Assembly (NCBI GenBank): GCA_043228905.1
Contig: JBHGNT010000020.1
Coordinates: 11,160,001 to 11,224,000 of the forward strand
Length of the DNA stretch: 64,000 nucleotides
DNA from: Azolla caroliniana
Lineage: Eukaryota; Polypodiophyta
Direction: 5' to 3'
Part shown: positions 32,210 through 43,995 of the stretch, piece after piece
How the letters are laid out: each line of letters begins with the position of its first letter
How positions within the stretch are numbered: position 1 is the stretch's first letter
Translations under genes and position numbers: made by a program
The notes under the pieces: model-generated
Told to the model about the DNA's origin: nothing
The model's input: the letters and a program-made list of their open reading frames with translations, nothing else
Databases searched by the model: none

Positions 32210-33764
32210 CCCGTCAAACGGTATGGGTATAACAAGTACACGGCACATCAATATGTATACATGACGAAACTGGAGAGCTACTCAGAAGCAGCAAAAGACG
32301 CACAATGGTATGCCACTATGGAGGAAGAGATGTTGGCACTTGAGGCCAATAACACATGGGACTGGTTGAGAAGGTGGTGTACAAGGTGAAGTATAATGCT
32401 GACAGTTCGGTCACCGGTACAAGGCCCGGTTAGTGGCCAAAGGATACGCGCAGACCCACGGAATCGACTACGATGAAACCTTCGCTCTGATAGTGAAGAT
32501 GACGATTGTTCGTGTGGTGGTAATAGTTGTTGCGGCAAGGGGGTGGCATCTTCACCAAATGGATGTGAAGAATGTGTTTCTTCAAGGTGACCTTGAAGAA
32601 CATGTCTACATGATCCTACCCCCTGGTTTTCAGTTGGAGATGAACAAGTCAGCAATGTGGTGACTCAAGAAGTTGCTTTACGGCCTAAAGCAAGCCTCTA
32701 GTGCTTGGAATTCGAAGATCACGCACCGGTTGCGTAAGATGGGGCTTGGGGCCTTGAAGTCGAATCCTTCCCTGTTCATTCGGAATTGACAGTCCTGTAT
32801 GTATCCTATTATATGTAGATGATCTAGTCATCACCGGACCCAGCCTCACTGAAATCGGCCGAGTGAAGTCCCAACTGTCAGATGCATTCGAAATGAAGGA
32901 CCTGGGGACCTTCATTACTTCCTCAGGATCGAAGTGATCCACACCCTTGATGGCATATTGTTATCTCAGCAACATTATGTGTTTAATATGTTGTACAAAT
33001 TCAGCATTATAGATTGTCGACCGATCTCCACACCCCTGGACCGGAACCTGAAGCTTTGTCCCAACTCTGGACTAGCTTGCGATGAGAAACGGTTTCGAAA
33101 TTTTTTCGGAAGCCTCATTTATTTGACAATCACCCGATCCGACATTAGCTATCCAGCCGGACCGATCAATCAGTTTATGCAAAAGCCATCTGTGGAGCAC
33201 CTTCAGTGCACACACCGAATACTGAGGGTATGTTAGCGGCACTAAGGACCCAGGATTGTTATACCGACACGATCTAACCGAAAAGTTGGTCGGTTATATG
33301 GATGCCGACTGGGCCGGAAATGTGTCAGATCGATGGTCCACTTCCGGAATCATGTTTTCTCCGAGTAGCATAGGTGTTTCATGGAGCAACAAAAAGCAGC
33401 CAATTGTGGCTCTATCGAGCACTGAGGTTGAGTATCGGGGCACTACCGTTGCCACCTATGAAGCCATCTGGCTTCGGTGGTTGTTGCAAGACCTCCGGAT
33501 TGAAGTCCCAACTCTAATCCCAATCTACTGCAACAACATGAGCATCATGAAACTAGCCAAGAACTCTGTGTTCCATGCTCAGACGAAACACATAGAAGTG
33601 CATTATCACTTTGTGCGCGAATGGGTCCTCGCTGGTGAAGTAGAACTTCAGTATGTCCGGATGGATCAACAAGTTGTCGACATCTTCCCCAAACCTGTCG
33701 GCCTGGACAAGTTGCAACATTTTTGGAGATGCTTGGTCTTCAACATCTCGACATGCCGCACTTG
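32210..33764 (+). pseudogene. C3 copia reverse transcriptase and RNase H
   Basis: Continues the linker as PVKRYGYNKYTAHQYVYM and MEEEMLALEANNTWD. RT text follows: [67 protein letters not shown]. The catalytic YxDD region near 32815 is broken by indels (TATGTAGATGATCTAGTC is still visible in the bases). After LLSQQHYVFNMLYKF comes RNase H (LVGYMDADWAGNVSDRWSTS, ALSSTEVEYRG, NNMSIMKLAKN, HIEVHYHFVRE). Several frameshifts and stops (32390, 32661, 33235). It ends near 33764 beside the purine-rich TTGAGGGGGAG. Confidence 0.88.
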
Positions 33765-34375
33765 AGGGGGAGAACCAAGACTAATACGGGGAGAACTGAA
33801 ACGGAAACTGGGAAAATAGGTGATGGCACCGAAAAACGAGCCTGAGAGATAGGGGGAGTCAAGAAGAAGAAAAAGGAAGTCGAGTCGACTCAAGAAGTCG
33901 GCACATCCAATAAAATCCGAACAAGCGGCGACGGCGACAAAGTCAAGAAGGATCGAGCCAACTGGAACGAGAAGGCCAACATGTGGTTCGATGTGGTGAA
34001 GGCCCTGAAGGTTAAAGATGAATTGGAGACAGTCAACTCGGACAAGAGCTAGAACGAAATAGAGGTAGCCGATTCTGAAGAGCAGTTTTTTTCGGAGGAG
34101 CCGAATCAACTGAAGGCCAAGCGGACCAAAAGGCAACCGAAGTCGACACCAACACGGAGGAACCAACGGGTCGAGGAGTGCCGAAGTCACAACAACGAAG
34201 GAGCTAAGAAGGGCCTTATGAGCAGACATGCCGATCGAGAAGGTCAAGAAGTGCGGAACCGGACGAGTGGAGGGAAGCAAAACCGGACCGGACGAGGAGC
34301 GCAAGCCAGGCAGGAGGACGCTAGGAGGAGAGTACCGGCTACCACAAACACTAACATTGTGATTTGACCTCAAGT
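33765..34375 (+). pseudogene. C3 extra 3' reading frame (basic/charged protein)
   Basis: Between the RNase H end and the LTR lies a degraded coding-like stretch: KKKKKEVESTQEVG, KVKKDRANWNEKANMWFD, VVKALKVKDELETVNSDKS (stop), then KSTPTRRNQRVE. The same series occurs at 44955-45230 (KVKKDRANRNAKTRTWSD, VVKGLKIEGELETANSNKS, KSTPTRRNRRVE). Two diverged copies keep the amino-acid series, which suggests past coding. No domain recognised. Copia elements usually go straight from the purine tract to the LTR, so about 600 extra bases here are unusual. It could be part of a linker transferred by recombination. Confidence 0.45.
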
Positions 34376-34787
34376 TGAGGGAACAAGCTCAACCGGATCC
34401 GGACCAGCTGAATAAGCGAGTTGGATCGGTGTCCGGATAACATCCGGAAACTAGAGCCGGATCGGATTGTAACCGGTAGGCCATTAGAGGCCGACGAATC
34501 TAGCCTAGTACGTAGGCATATTTCTAGGAGTCAGTGTTAGTCGCTTGTATGAGCATTGAAGTACTTGTCAATACTTTTGTTTGTCCTTTTCAAGGACTTG
34601 CATAAAAGTGCTCAGTGAGCACATTGTATACACAAAGTGTTATTATTTTGAATTAAGTTTATGCTATTATGCTGTCTATGTCTCTCTTGTGAACTCTGTA
34701 TTCTAAGCTTCCATTAAACCTATGTTTATTCTCTATTGCTATCCGGTGTAACCGGTTTTGTCAAAGCTTCCACATATTAACTTTCAC
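34376..34787 (+). repeat. C3 3' LTR
   Basis: Matches the copia LTR at 45418-45853 over blocks such as GTCGCTTGTATGAGCATTGA, GTTATTATTTTGAATT and CAAAGCTTCCACATATTAAC. Likely end TTAACTTTCACA at about 34787, where antisense gypsy integrase begins. The exact start is uncertain (TGAGGGAACAAGCTCAACCG near 34376). Confidence 0.6.
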
Positions 34788-35103
34788 AATAAAGGCCTTT
34801 CGCTGACGTTGGTCTTGCTCTGTCACCCACATGCTATGCAACTGTCCTTCTTCCAGTTTCAATAATTCCTTGAGTTAATGTTGTTCCGACTCCGTCTCAC
34901 CAAACTGTTCATAAACCTGGACTCGGAGGCTCGAAACCACAACCACGATTGGCATGACAGCCTCTAGTCCGAATGCGTGTCGGAACGGGGTTGACTAGAT
35001 ACTGGTCTTGAAACTTGTCTGATATGTGTTGATTTGCCAACAGGCGACAGTTGTAACCGATAGACATAATAAGTCGGACGTTCAACTCCGAGCGTTCAGT
35101 CAA
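34788..35103 (-). pseudogene. Gypsy integrase C-terminal fragment
   Basis: Frame-patched minus-strand reading gives PFRHAFGLEAVMPI, SSLRVQVYEQFGETESE, LKELLKLEEGQLHSMWV and QRQRKAFI. It aligns with G5 (PFVLAFGLEAVMPIEFQVP near 46655) and G1 (LLELGEARV, RRKAFVD). It is cut off exactly at the C3 LTR end, as if that copia had inserted into it. Two frame changes and a stop (after SEQH). Confidence 0.7.
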
Positions 35104-35650
35104 GAAGATTCTGGTGGAGAGATGGGTTGGTCGACCCTAGTTCTACACTTAGAAATAGGTGTATAGATATTAGTTCTTACGATTAGACTTATGATCTTGA
35201 TCGATTGCTAGTATAATATAGTTGGTGCAGTAGAGAACATTCGACATCGTAGATATATAGTAGAACAGAACATAATAGTTAACACAGGAACACTCCAACT
35301 ATCAAAAACCATATTAAAACCAAAACAAAATGATAGAAATACAATGCTCTCGGTTCCTTTTTAGAGGCGACCTGAGAGTCTCTCTCCAAGATTTACACTT
35401 GCCTTGTTCAACAAGAACCTACAATTATACCAAAACCGTTCTATTTCCTAATATTACTCTAATTTTTTATACTTGGCAAATTTATATTTAAAATTATATA
35501 TGAATTGTGTCCTTTCATATTTTGACTACTGTTCATACTTTTGGACTTCGATTCTGACTTCTTTCCACAGTCGTCCAACTCTGGGTAGTTGACTAGCTGA
35601 CACATGGCACACCTGTGGGACAGTGCCTTGCACGGTCAAACACCACCCTT
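35104..35650 (-). repeat. LTR-like stretch downstream of coiled-coil ORF copy 2
   Basis: Non-coding. On the minus strand the block GTGCAAGGCACTGTCCCAC then GGTGTGCCATGTGTC (plus 35597-35636) lies just after the ORF stop and matches the blocks after copies 1 and 3. The rest is AT-rich without clear borders. The other end meets antisense integrase, so elements are scrambled here. Confidence 0.45.
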
Positions 35651-37030
35651 TTACTCATGGTCATCCCCTTCATAGTTGTCACCGACTTGCGCGTCTCCAA
35701 TCAGGTCGTCGTTGTTGATGTCACTTGTGTCCTTGTTCAGTATGTCGAATAGGTTGAGGTCTTCTTCTTCTTTAACTTCTACGTCAGTCGGATTTGATTG
35801 GTTTTCTGTGTTAAGCTCTTCCTCCGACCGCAATGTTGATTCCGCCTCAGCCTCCTCCTGCTTGATTTCTCTGTCCTGCTTGTCGTCGCTGATTGGTACT
35901 GTGTGGCCAGATTCCACCTGAGTCGGTTCGGTGTCGTCATTGGCCCTTAATTCTCTTGTATGTTGATGATGTTCCTTCTTATAGGCGTTGAGTTGCACCG
36001 TTGTGGCCATCTGTTGGTCATCATATTCCTCCATGAGCTTGGTGATCTCTTCCCTGTGGCTTGTGGAAAGCTCATATATGTCCTTGGCAAGCTCTTCTTC
36101 TACTGTGGCGATTGTTGCTTCGTCCATCTTGAAGAAGCGTTGACCTTGCTTCTTTGTGTTCTCATGGTTGACTCTTAATAATTGTAATTTCGCAGCTTGG
36201 GCCGATCACATCTTCCAGTCTTTGTCCAGGGATTCGATAACCATCTGGCGTGCGTTGGTCTTATGCACAAATAAGATGCAGCACACTTTTTCCTCTCCCA
36301 TGCTTACTCTGTATTGCACAATGGCCAGTTCCTTGTGCATTTCGGCAAGTCGAACTTCTGCCGAACCTTGGTCAAATTGCAATTTTTCTTCTACCACTAT
36401 TAATGCCAGCCGCTTATGTTCATACTTTGCCACCACTTGCTCATACTTCGTGGTCATTTCCAACTTCTCTAGGTCGAGCTTACCACAGTGTTCCAAAAAA
36501 TGTCTCCTGCATTTTAATATACACAGTGTTGTTGTAAATGCCGATTAAGGGCATTTATTTGTCCATCCTTGGCATTCAGCAGGGCCCCGAGTTCGGTTTT
36601 TGCTAACTCGATTCAATCCTTCATTTTCTACACTTTTGTTTCGGCTTTCTCTGCCCTTCGATTGGTGCGTTCAGCTTCTTTCTCCATTGCTCGTAGCTAA
36701 TCCCATAATTGTTTTTCTTGTACATATGGGATTCCCGCATAGTCACAGGTTTGGAGACGTTCGTCCGGTTCTTTTAACTTTGCTTCCGCCTGTTGGAGTT
36801 GGGCCGACAATTCTTCATTGGTCTTCTTGGCTGCCAACTACTCCGTGTGCATCAGGTCTAAGGCCTTTGTCGCCCTCTTGCCAACTTCTGCCATTTCTTT
36901 TGTTGTCCTAATGGTCTTCGCTAACTCTTGGTGTACTTCAACATTATGCTCTTCCTATTGGTGATTGGTTGAGACAACATCAACAATATACCTGTGGATT
37001 GCATTGTGGCGCACCTACTGAATCGATTTT
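35651..37030 (-). pseudogene. Coiled-coil accessory ORF, copy 2 (C-terminal half)
   Basis: Minus strand, right to left: heptad-rich stretches (EVGKRATKALDLMHTE, NEELSAQLQQAEAKLKE, RAMEKEAERTNRRAEKAE, AKTELGALLNAKDGQI, 36900-36540). 36496-36206 follows (KLEMTTKYEQVVAKYEHK). After a TGA come SAQAAKLQLLRVNHEN and KKQGQRFFKMDE, matching QAAELH ... KEGRGFYKMDE of copies 1 and 3. Last is an acidic tail (36127-35651) of 158 codons containing LNLFDIL and ending in DDHE. The N-terminal blocks are absent; sequence beyond 37030 is LINE. About five stops. It is the most diverged of the three. Confidence 0.72.
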
Positions 37031-37046
37031 GCATGTGTTTTAGTTA

Positions 37047-37613
37047 TGTCCCAAGATTAAGAAATTTTGGAGTAAGTTGTTTTTATTGTTGAGACGGCAC
37101 TACTCTCATTCAATATTCTCTTGTGGTGCAGTATTGTGGGGTGTCCTTCATAGAGAGTTTATGAGGTATGAAAGTGTGCATGCTTCACATATTTTGCGTT
37201 TTTCTTATGGACACCTCTCTCTCACCTCGTTTCCTTCTATTCCATGGTTCAAAATTAAAAATCTGGTTATTTGGCATATTATTACGTCATTGGCTCTTTG
37301 GATAATATGGAAAGCGAGATGTGATTCTGTTTTTAACAATGTCCACATACATCTCCACACTATGCTTATTGAATTATGGATGTTATTTGTTCACATACTA
37401 CGTGGTCAATATGATGATCTGGTTCGGATGATGTTTTATGGCAACAAGTGGCCTTTAAGAACCGATGGCAAGGACTTCACTTATTTTCAGATACAACTGT
37501 TGGTCCGAAGTGGAATTATGCCATACCTTCTTTTATGTTGGATAGTTAATAGTATTGTTCTACTTTTGTGTGTGACATCTTATTGTCTGGATCATAGAGG
37601 CATAATTAATTGA
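37047..37613 (+). pseudogene. LINE (non-LTR) C-terminal zinc-binding region
   Basis: Reads CPKIKKFWSKLFLLLRRH, SCGAVLWGVLH, then WFKIKNLVIWHIITSLALW and IWKARCDSVFNN. The CP..K.FW start and the W.II..LALWIIWKARC series are typical of the region after RT in plant LINEs (zf-RVT). Open for about 180 codons to TGA at 37613, but the upstream RT and endonuclease are missing, so it is a truncated remnant. Function lost. Confidence 0.55.
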
Positions 37614-39424
37614 GACCTCAATATCACCCTCTAAGCATGACATTGTAGATGGATAGACATCGATATTGTGATGGAAAGTCAACTTTGAGCATTGGAACCA
37701 AAAAAGAAAGTAAAACACATTCTTTTATTGTGAATAACGTCCAAAAAAATAAACAAAAAGCGAATCCCAAGTGGTTGCAAGTCTCACAAGGTTGTTGAGT
37801 CAACAGAGCTCTTGATTTATTGATTGGCTCCATAGACAATCATTCATCTTCTACTTATCAAGCTTGATACATCTTCTTATTTGTGTCTTGCGTAATCCAA
37901 CATTTGGCCTATGTGATTGGCGTGAAATCATGGGTCAAGCTTCTTTGATGTATGCAAATGAATATGATGAGAGCGAGGCTACTACATGGGAAATAGTGTG
38001 CAAAGGGATGTTAATACCTATTGGGAAGTTTAGAAAGAAATTTCATATTAGCTTGATGAAATGACAAATTGCTTAAAAAGAGATTGGTGATTTTATTTTC
38101 ATGACAAACAATTAGCATGTAGATCATGGCTTTATGTACCTTGTAGATAACATTATATTTGGCTATCATTTTGGGTTTTACTTGTCTATTTTTGTGGACG
38201 TTTGTCCTGGAATTGGTGGGAAGATTGGATGGAAAATTTTGTATATGGTAATGGAACTCAATGAAGACTATATAAACCTAATTGAAAATCATGATGATTG
38301 GATGCTCATGAGTCACAAGGTGTCTTTTACATGGTATGCTACCCAATGTTGAGTGGAAGTGTTTCTTTGGCAAGTTATAGTGGGCTAATTGTTTGCAAAA
38401 GTAATGAAGATGAAGAGCTTGCTTCTCATGTCATCGCTATAACCAAAACATTGCAAGAACCTCCATTCATACGAAATTGGTAATCCTCTTGGGAAAAACT
38501 ACTATTACAAATAGCTTGCAAAGACTCTTGGCACTTTGTAGTTCTTTTAGAACTCACAACATTCCACCATATTGTCCCAACTTTCATGTTTCCCAACATT
38601 ATGTAACGTTTGTCATTCCAATAAAGAATGACTTCATTTCTCTTTGAGGTTGTACACTTAAAAAACATCAATTGAATGGAACTCTCTGAGTCACCATATG
38701 GTCATACTAGTTCAATAATGTTGCCATGCCAAGTCATACAGGATTACAAGTATGATTTCATGCAAACCAAGAAATACTAGTTTTCCTTTTCCTTTTCCTA
38801 TTCCATAATAATGATTGCATTCAATTCATCATCTTCTCAATAGCCTTCTTTGACAATTGGCAAGAATGGCCATTGTAATTGTTTGCATCATCTTAGGGCT
38901 TGCTTGAAACAATTATGACAGAATCTCCAATACATATAAATGAGAGACCTCCACCACAATTGGGCAGTCTAGATGTCGAAAAGTCACCCATGATGTGCTA
39001 TTTTCCTTTAACCACCCAACCTCATTTATATATCCTTCATGTTAATCTTCGACCTTGAAACAACAACAAACGGATTCCCAAATCTCCTTAGCCTTATTAA
39101 TGTTGTCACATGTAGCTCTTAGAAACATAATATGAATAATCAAGCTTTATGAGGGCAAGGCTTGCATGGTGGAACCTCCACAACCTCATATAATACATGA
39201 TTGACCCAATCATTCCCCAAACACATTTAGAGCATGTTTAACATTATCATCAAAATGAACTTCTATATCTAACAATTGTAAATAATATTCCACACATTTG
39301 GCAACAATGATGTGAGAAGTTGTAAGCATTTGTAAATAAGAGCTAAAGTAATTAATGCTACGGGTGATGCAATGTATTTTAATGTTGTTGATGATGGTGT
39401 TTTGTGGCATGTACACCCTGCATC
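37614..39424. other. AT-rich stretch without recognisable genes
   Basis: No convincing coding region on either strand. Short readings (37864-38064 and 38134-38483 plus; 38426-38671 and 39210-39416 minus) lack recognisable domains and start or stop arbitrarily. Probably old, decayed mobile DNA. Confidence 0.5.
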
Positions 39425-40065
39425 ATATGTATTTTTACTACACTTATAGTCGCAATCGATGCACTAATTACAACTCACATCAATACCTTTGTATTTTCCA
39501 TTTACAATTCAAAATCAAAGAAGCAAATGACTATAACTACAACTCTGATAATGGTTAAGGGGTTGTTGATTGACATTTTCCTTGAACTTTATATAAAAAT
39601 ATGGGTGACAAGGGACATTAGGTAATATTTTTAGAAATACAAATGGCATGCACGATACTATCACCATTTATTTGAGCGATAATATCAAGCATTCCCCTTA
39701 TCTAACACTATCCCTCTTGTGTATCTAGCTCTCCCATTAACCTCCGCTTCTCTTCCAATTTCTTACCCTCTATAATCTCTCCCAAACCAACTTGCTCTTC
39801 CCTTTCCTAACTAACAAATCCCTTTCTTTCTTTATTGTACCAAGGTTGGATTCAAGTGGTCCGACAAGTTCACTTTACGAGGACGGTATTGACTACATGA
39901 CCCAAAACACAATCTTATCTCAAATCTATGCACATAGAACCCTATGTGTCTATGTGCATGTGTGTATAGAGAAACTTTATGGTCGTTGGACACTAAATAT
40001 ATACATATAGTGGTATGGTGATGTAGCGTTACATGTATTGGAGGAGCACACTTTATATGCATATT

Positions 40066-40099
<34 letters not shown>

Positions 40100-40620
40100 C
40101 AGTAGTAGTAGTAGTAGTAGTATATATAAGATATGTGATGAGTACCGGAGAGACATTAAGAGAAGATGCATATTAGGCAGAATTTAGTGTGATCACGTAC
40201 ATCTACTGGGTCTCCTATGGTGTGGAGATGGCCTTCGAGGACCTGAATTCGGAGGATATGTACAAGTAGTTGGTGGCAGTGAACCTGGCCAGGTTCTGGG
40301 CCAAGCAAACCGAGGATGGAGAAGCAGATCGCTTATTTTCGTGGAGATCGCCAGGAAATTGATACGCGGCAACAGTAGTCGGGGGCGGACGCGGCCAAAG
40401 CTCCACCCATTTCTGAAAGGGGTAGTGGATTCATGGAGTGGCAAGATGATCATGGAATTTATTGGACATGGTCCCGTGAAGAGGTGGGCCTTCCACCATA
40501 CGATTGGATTTTCGTGACTATCCGGCACGTGGAAGAGATAACTCTTAAGAACATTCTCGCCAATGGCCCAGCGATGGAATGGCATGGCCTGGTGATTGGT
40601 ATTATAAAATCCTAAGAAAT
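39425..40620. repeat. Dispersed duplication, unit 1
   Basis: Matches 42115-43285 in several ordered blocks: ACAACTCACATC with a following TATTTTCCATT; AATACAAATGGCATGCACGA; AGGACCTGAATTCGGAGGAT then ATGTACAAGTAGTTGGTG; CAGGTTCTGGGCCA; TTATTGGACATGG then GAGGTGGGCCTTCC. The last part may be old coding sequence (EEVGLPPYDWIFVT against EEMGLPPYNNWTTV), but both units share a TAG after ATGTACAAG. No family recognised. Confidence 0.65.
40066..40121 (+). repeat. (TAG)n microsatellite
   Basis: About 18 TAG triplets with one CAG interruption. It lies inside duplication unit 1 and is absent from unit 2. Confidence 0.95.
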
Positions 40621-41876
40621 ACAAATGTTGTGTTAGATAAACGAATATACCAACTGATTCCCTTGTACTCTCATCATGGCCGACCGATTTGATGTGTATA
40701 TACAATAACCACACATGGACAGTCAACATTGGCAAATGGTACTAGAATTTGGGGAAAGTGTTTGGCTATTGGGAGCGTTGAGAGAGGCAAGGGATTATGT
40801 TTAGGATGTCTAGTTTGTTTGTTGCCAAAGACTATTATTGTTGTGCATGCTATTCTTTTTAAGTTAGCATAATAATTGCAATGGATCAAGAATTGTAAGA
40901 TTGAGATTGCAATAAAGGAAGACTTGCATTCATAAAGCCTAATTATTTGTATAACGTTTTGAGGAGCTACACATGATGACATTAACAAGGGTAAGGAGAT
41001 TGTGGGAATATTGCTTGTTATTGCTTCAAGGTTGAAGATTTAAATGAGTAAATATGCTTCTCATTTCATGTATTGAACAAGATATAAATGAGCTGAAGTG
41101 GTTAGGGGAAGATACCGCCCATCATGGGTGATTTGTTGACATCTATTTAATTGAGACATTGCTTATGTTTCTTGTATAGAGATAATTATATATTTAATTG
41201 AGATTAACATATTTCTTAATAAGAAATACATATGCCAATAGGTGGATTACAGAGGACACAAATATGAAGTTTTAAAAAAGATGCATCAAGCTTGCAAAGT
41301 AGAAAGATGCATGATTGTCCGTGGAGCCAAGCAATAATCAAGAGATATGTTCACTTGCAAAACCTTTTGGAGACTTACCACCACTTGAGAATGGAGATCC
41401 ATTAACACTTCTCATTTCGTTTTTTCTATAGAGTTGCTCATAAAATGAGTTCAATGTCTTGTATTTTTCTCTCATTATGATATCATCTATCTACAATCTC
41501 ATGCATAGCCGATGGCATCACAATGTCAATTATTTATCTCTTTATGATCAAGTCAATAAGAGGTCACACACAACCCACATCAAAGCTTCAATTAATTATC
41601 TCTCTATGATCAAGTCAATAAGAGGTCACACGCAACACACAGTGATACAACATAAAGAGAGTTGACAACAACTCATCTCACTATAATCGAGTGGTCCCAG
41701 ATCCCTACTCCTTGTGTGTGGCATATATCTCCTATCATTTTATCATTGTTTAATTCTCTGGAACGTAGTAATCACATTATCCATTTATTTATTTATTTAC
41801 CTCACTCTTTGTTCAATCCATTATCTTTAGGAGACATAAATATACCCCACAGCTTAAAATAATATGTTAACATTGA

Positions 41877-41911
<35 letters not shown>

Positions 41912-42114
41912 ACTTATTATGTTTTCTACATAATCAATCATTGAGAAGGACACACTAACCACACATTTATAATGTGTATTTAGACTATAGTAATTAACAA
42001 TATGGTTAGTACTAATTTGATAATTTTTTGTAATTGATGTGATACATCAAGATCGGTATTTCTAATCATCCAAGCACTAAGCACAATGTGCATAAATATC
42101 TAGCTATTCTAATT
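40621..42114. other. AT-rich spacer, no gene
   Basis: Between the two duplication units. Holds a short direct repeat (AATTATTTATCTCTTTATGA near 41530 and AATTAATTATCTCTCTATGA near 41590, each followed by TCAAGTCAATAAGAGGTCAC) and a (CTA)n microsatellite. No coding sequence supported. Confidence 0.5.
41878..41911 (+). repeat. (CTA)n microsatellite
   Basis: About 11 uninterrupted CTA triplets. Confidence 0.95.
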
Positions 42115-43285
42115 AATGTAGTTATAAATGCATTTGATCTACTAATTATTATTCACAACTCACATCGCTACCCTCATATTTTCCATTAGGCAAGTCTAAT
42201 CACCCTAAAACCTAATTCAATATTAAAGAAGCAAACAATGCTAATTACGACACTCTCAATGGTTACATGTTGTGGATTGGAATTTTCCTTGAACTTGAAA
42301 AAATTATGAATTGAAGTTGCGTGTGGGGACATCTACTCCCCAACCCGGTACTTAAGGTAATATTTCTAGAAATACAAACGACATGCACGATATAACCCCC
42401 ATTTATGAGACCGATAATATCAAGCATTCCCCCTTTTCTCAATTTATTCCTCAACTCGGTTTCATTGTTTGTCTCGATCTCATTGTTATCTCTCCCTAAC
42501 TAACTGGCTCTCTATTTCCTAACTTACTAGGGTAGGATAGATCAATAGGGCACAAGTGGTAAGACAAGTTGTTGCAAACCAATTAATGCAGCCAGGTTCC
42601 AAATCTCACAACATGCATTAGGTCACAAGATGCCAATGTGAAAGGAAGGCATTGACTAACCCTACCCTAGGGACAATCTTGTCTCTCTCAAATGTCTCCA
42701 TACATTTCCGCAAGGCCCCACGTGTATTCCAGGACCTGAATTATGGTGATATGTACAAGTAGTTGGTGACAGTGAACGTTGTTAAGATTACCTGTTTACA
42801 CCACAAATGATAAAACATGAGTTATGAGAATAAAGACAAAATATGAGTTACAAAGAACAATAAGAAAAAGACAAAACAATAGTTACAAAGAAGTAACGGC
42901 TAGTTGTTACTTCTTTGTATATATATATATGTATGAAGTATTGTTTAGTTATGTGTGTGATACTACATCTAGAGTTGTTATTCTAGGTTCTTACATTGTA
43001 ATACACTTGTCTTAATATAATATCTTACCTTGTTCTACATTCTTCGAAAACTCTGTCTGGTTCTCTGTTGTCAATCCAACCCATTATGTTCTGAACTTTT
43101 CTTACAAACGTGACCCAGTTCTGGGCCAGCCAACCAAGGATAGAAGAAGGAGGTGACTTTATTGGACATGGTCTGTGAGGAGATGGGCCTTCCGCCCTAC
43201 AACAACTGGACTACTGTGAATGTCCGAGACCCCGAAAAGATAACTCGTAACAATCATTATAGCGCATGACTGGTCTCGTGGTGGG
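42115..43285. repeat. Dispersed duplication, unit 2
   Basis: Second copy of the 39425-40620 block, offset about 2.5-2.7 kb. It is interrupted by the solo LTR at 42780-43106. Removing that LTR with one AACGT copy restores GTGAACGTGACCCAGTTCTG, matching unit 1 GTGAACCTGGCCAGGTTCTG. Confidence 0.65.
42780..43106 (+). mobile_element. Solo LTR (327 bp)
   Basis: Starts TGTTAAGATTACC, ends TTTTCTTACA, with TSD AACGT on both sides (42775-42779 and 43107-43111). A TATA-like run (TATATATATATATG) lies near 42917. No internal region. Size and ends suit a Ty1/copia LTR. No other copy in the window. Strand is inferred from the TATA position. Confidence 0.85.
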
Positions 43286-43911
43286 ATCAGAGGCTTCCTC
43301 CTGAACCTTTCATGTGGATTCTAAAAGTGAGCTTCTTGGTTGGTACCACATTCTTGTCCCATAGATGTAATGGTTTCTCCCTTTGTGACATTCACGCCTA
43401 TATATGGTTGTTATCCATGTCAATCTTTCCCTTCTAGCTTTGCCTACACATGTCGCTTCTGTACCATATAAATGTATAGTAAAAGAAACATAGAAACTTA
43501 TAGAACATTAGAGCGCCACATGATGATTGTACTTTGGAGACGATGCCATGGGGTATTTGCCCATGTTTTCCTAAATTAGATTCAGAATGCATATATATAG
43601 TAGTGCTTTCACACAATGAGTGTAAATCTCTTAAGTTGAAAATGTTCCTCGGGGGATATAAACCCCATTGCTATGATCATCCAATTCTCTTTATTCTTAT
43701 ACTTCAAGGGTGCATTGATGTATGTTGGGATTGTAGGATAGGAGGTGTCATTTTTGTCCAAATATACTTAAGATCCCCTAACCAAATGTGTGTGCTCCTA
43801 TGTTTACCAAATACACTTAAAATGTGGAAGAAGTATAAGGCGGAATTATCAACTTTTTGTTGAATGTTTTTCTTCTTCACCTTTTCCTCATAAAGCTAGA
43901 GCTTCAACTCT

Positions 43912-43975
<64 letters not shown>

Positions 43976-43995
43976 AGATTTGATCTTCCTCGATA
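43286..43995. other. Spacer, no gene; ends in (CT)n
   Basis: A 109-codon reading at 43534-43863 lacks any recognisable domain. No other feature before the CT microsatellite. Confidence 0.45.
43915..43971 (+). repeat. (CT)n microsatellite
   Basis: Nearly 57 bases of pure CT repeat (about 28 units). Confidence 0.97.

Larger units (their letters stand above)
11246..34790 (+). mobile_element. C3: copia element split by C2 and G2
   Basis: Pieces of one copia element at 11246-11477, 16801-16890 and 32210-34787 join across two insertions. Removing C2 with one GACAG copy continues RKKED into RPSGMKFEPAK. Removing G2 with one AGAAC copy continues RRSTRQKN into PVKRYGYNKY. The joined stretch is an integrase-RT linker followed by RT, RNase H, an extra 3' reading frame and an LTR. 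Its left end is a fusion to C1 RT at about 11245. The insertion order is C3 first, then C2 and G2 independently, then G3 inside G2. Confidence 0.8.

Noticed and set aside
37864-38483. Overlapping short readings of 60-70 codons
   Set aside because: No recognisable domain, no consistent frame, AT-rich; not enough to call a gene.
39210-39416. Minus-strand reading of 68 codons resembling a degraded gag or gene piece
   Set aside because: No motif such as a zinc knuckle and no continuation upstream or downstream.
43534-43863. 109-codon plus-strand reading
   Set aside because: Composition and lack of any motif fit chance; next to microsatellite DNA.
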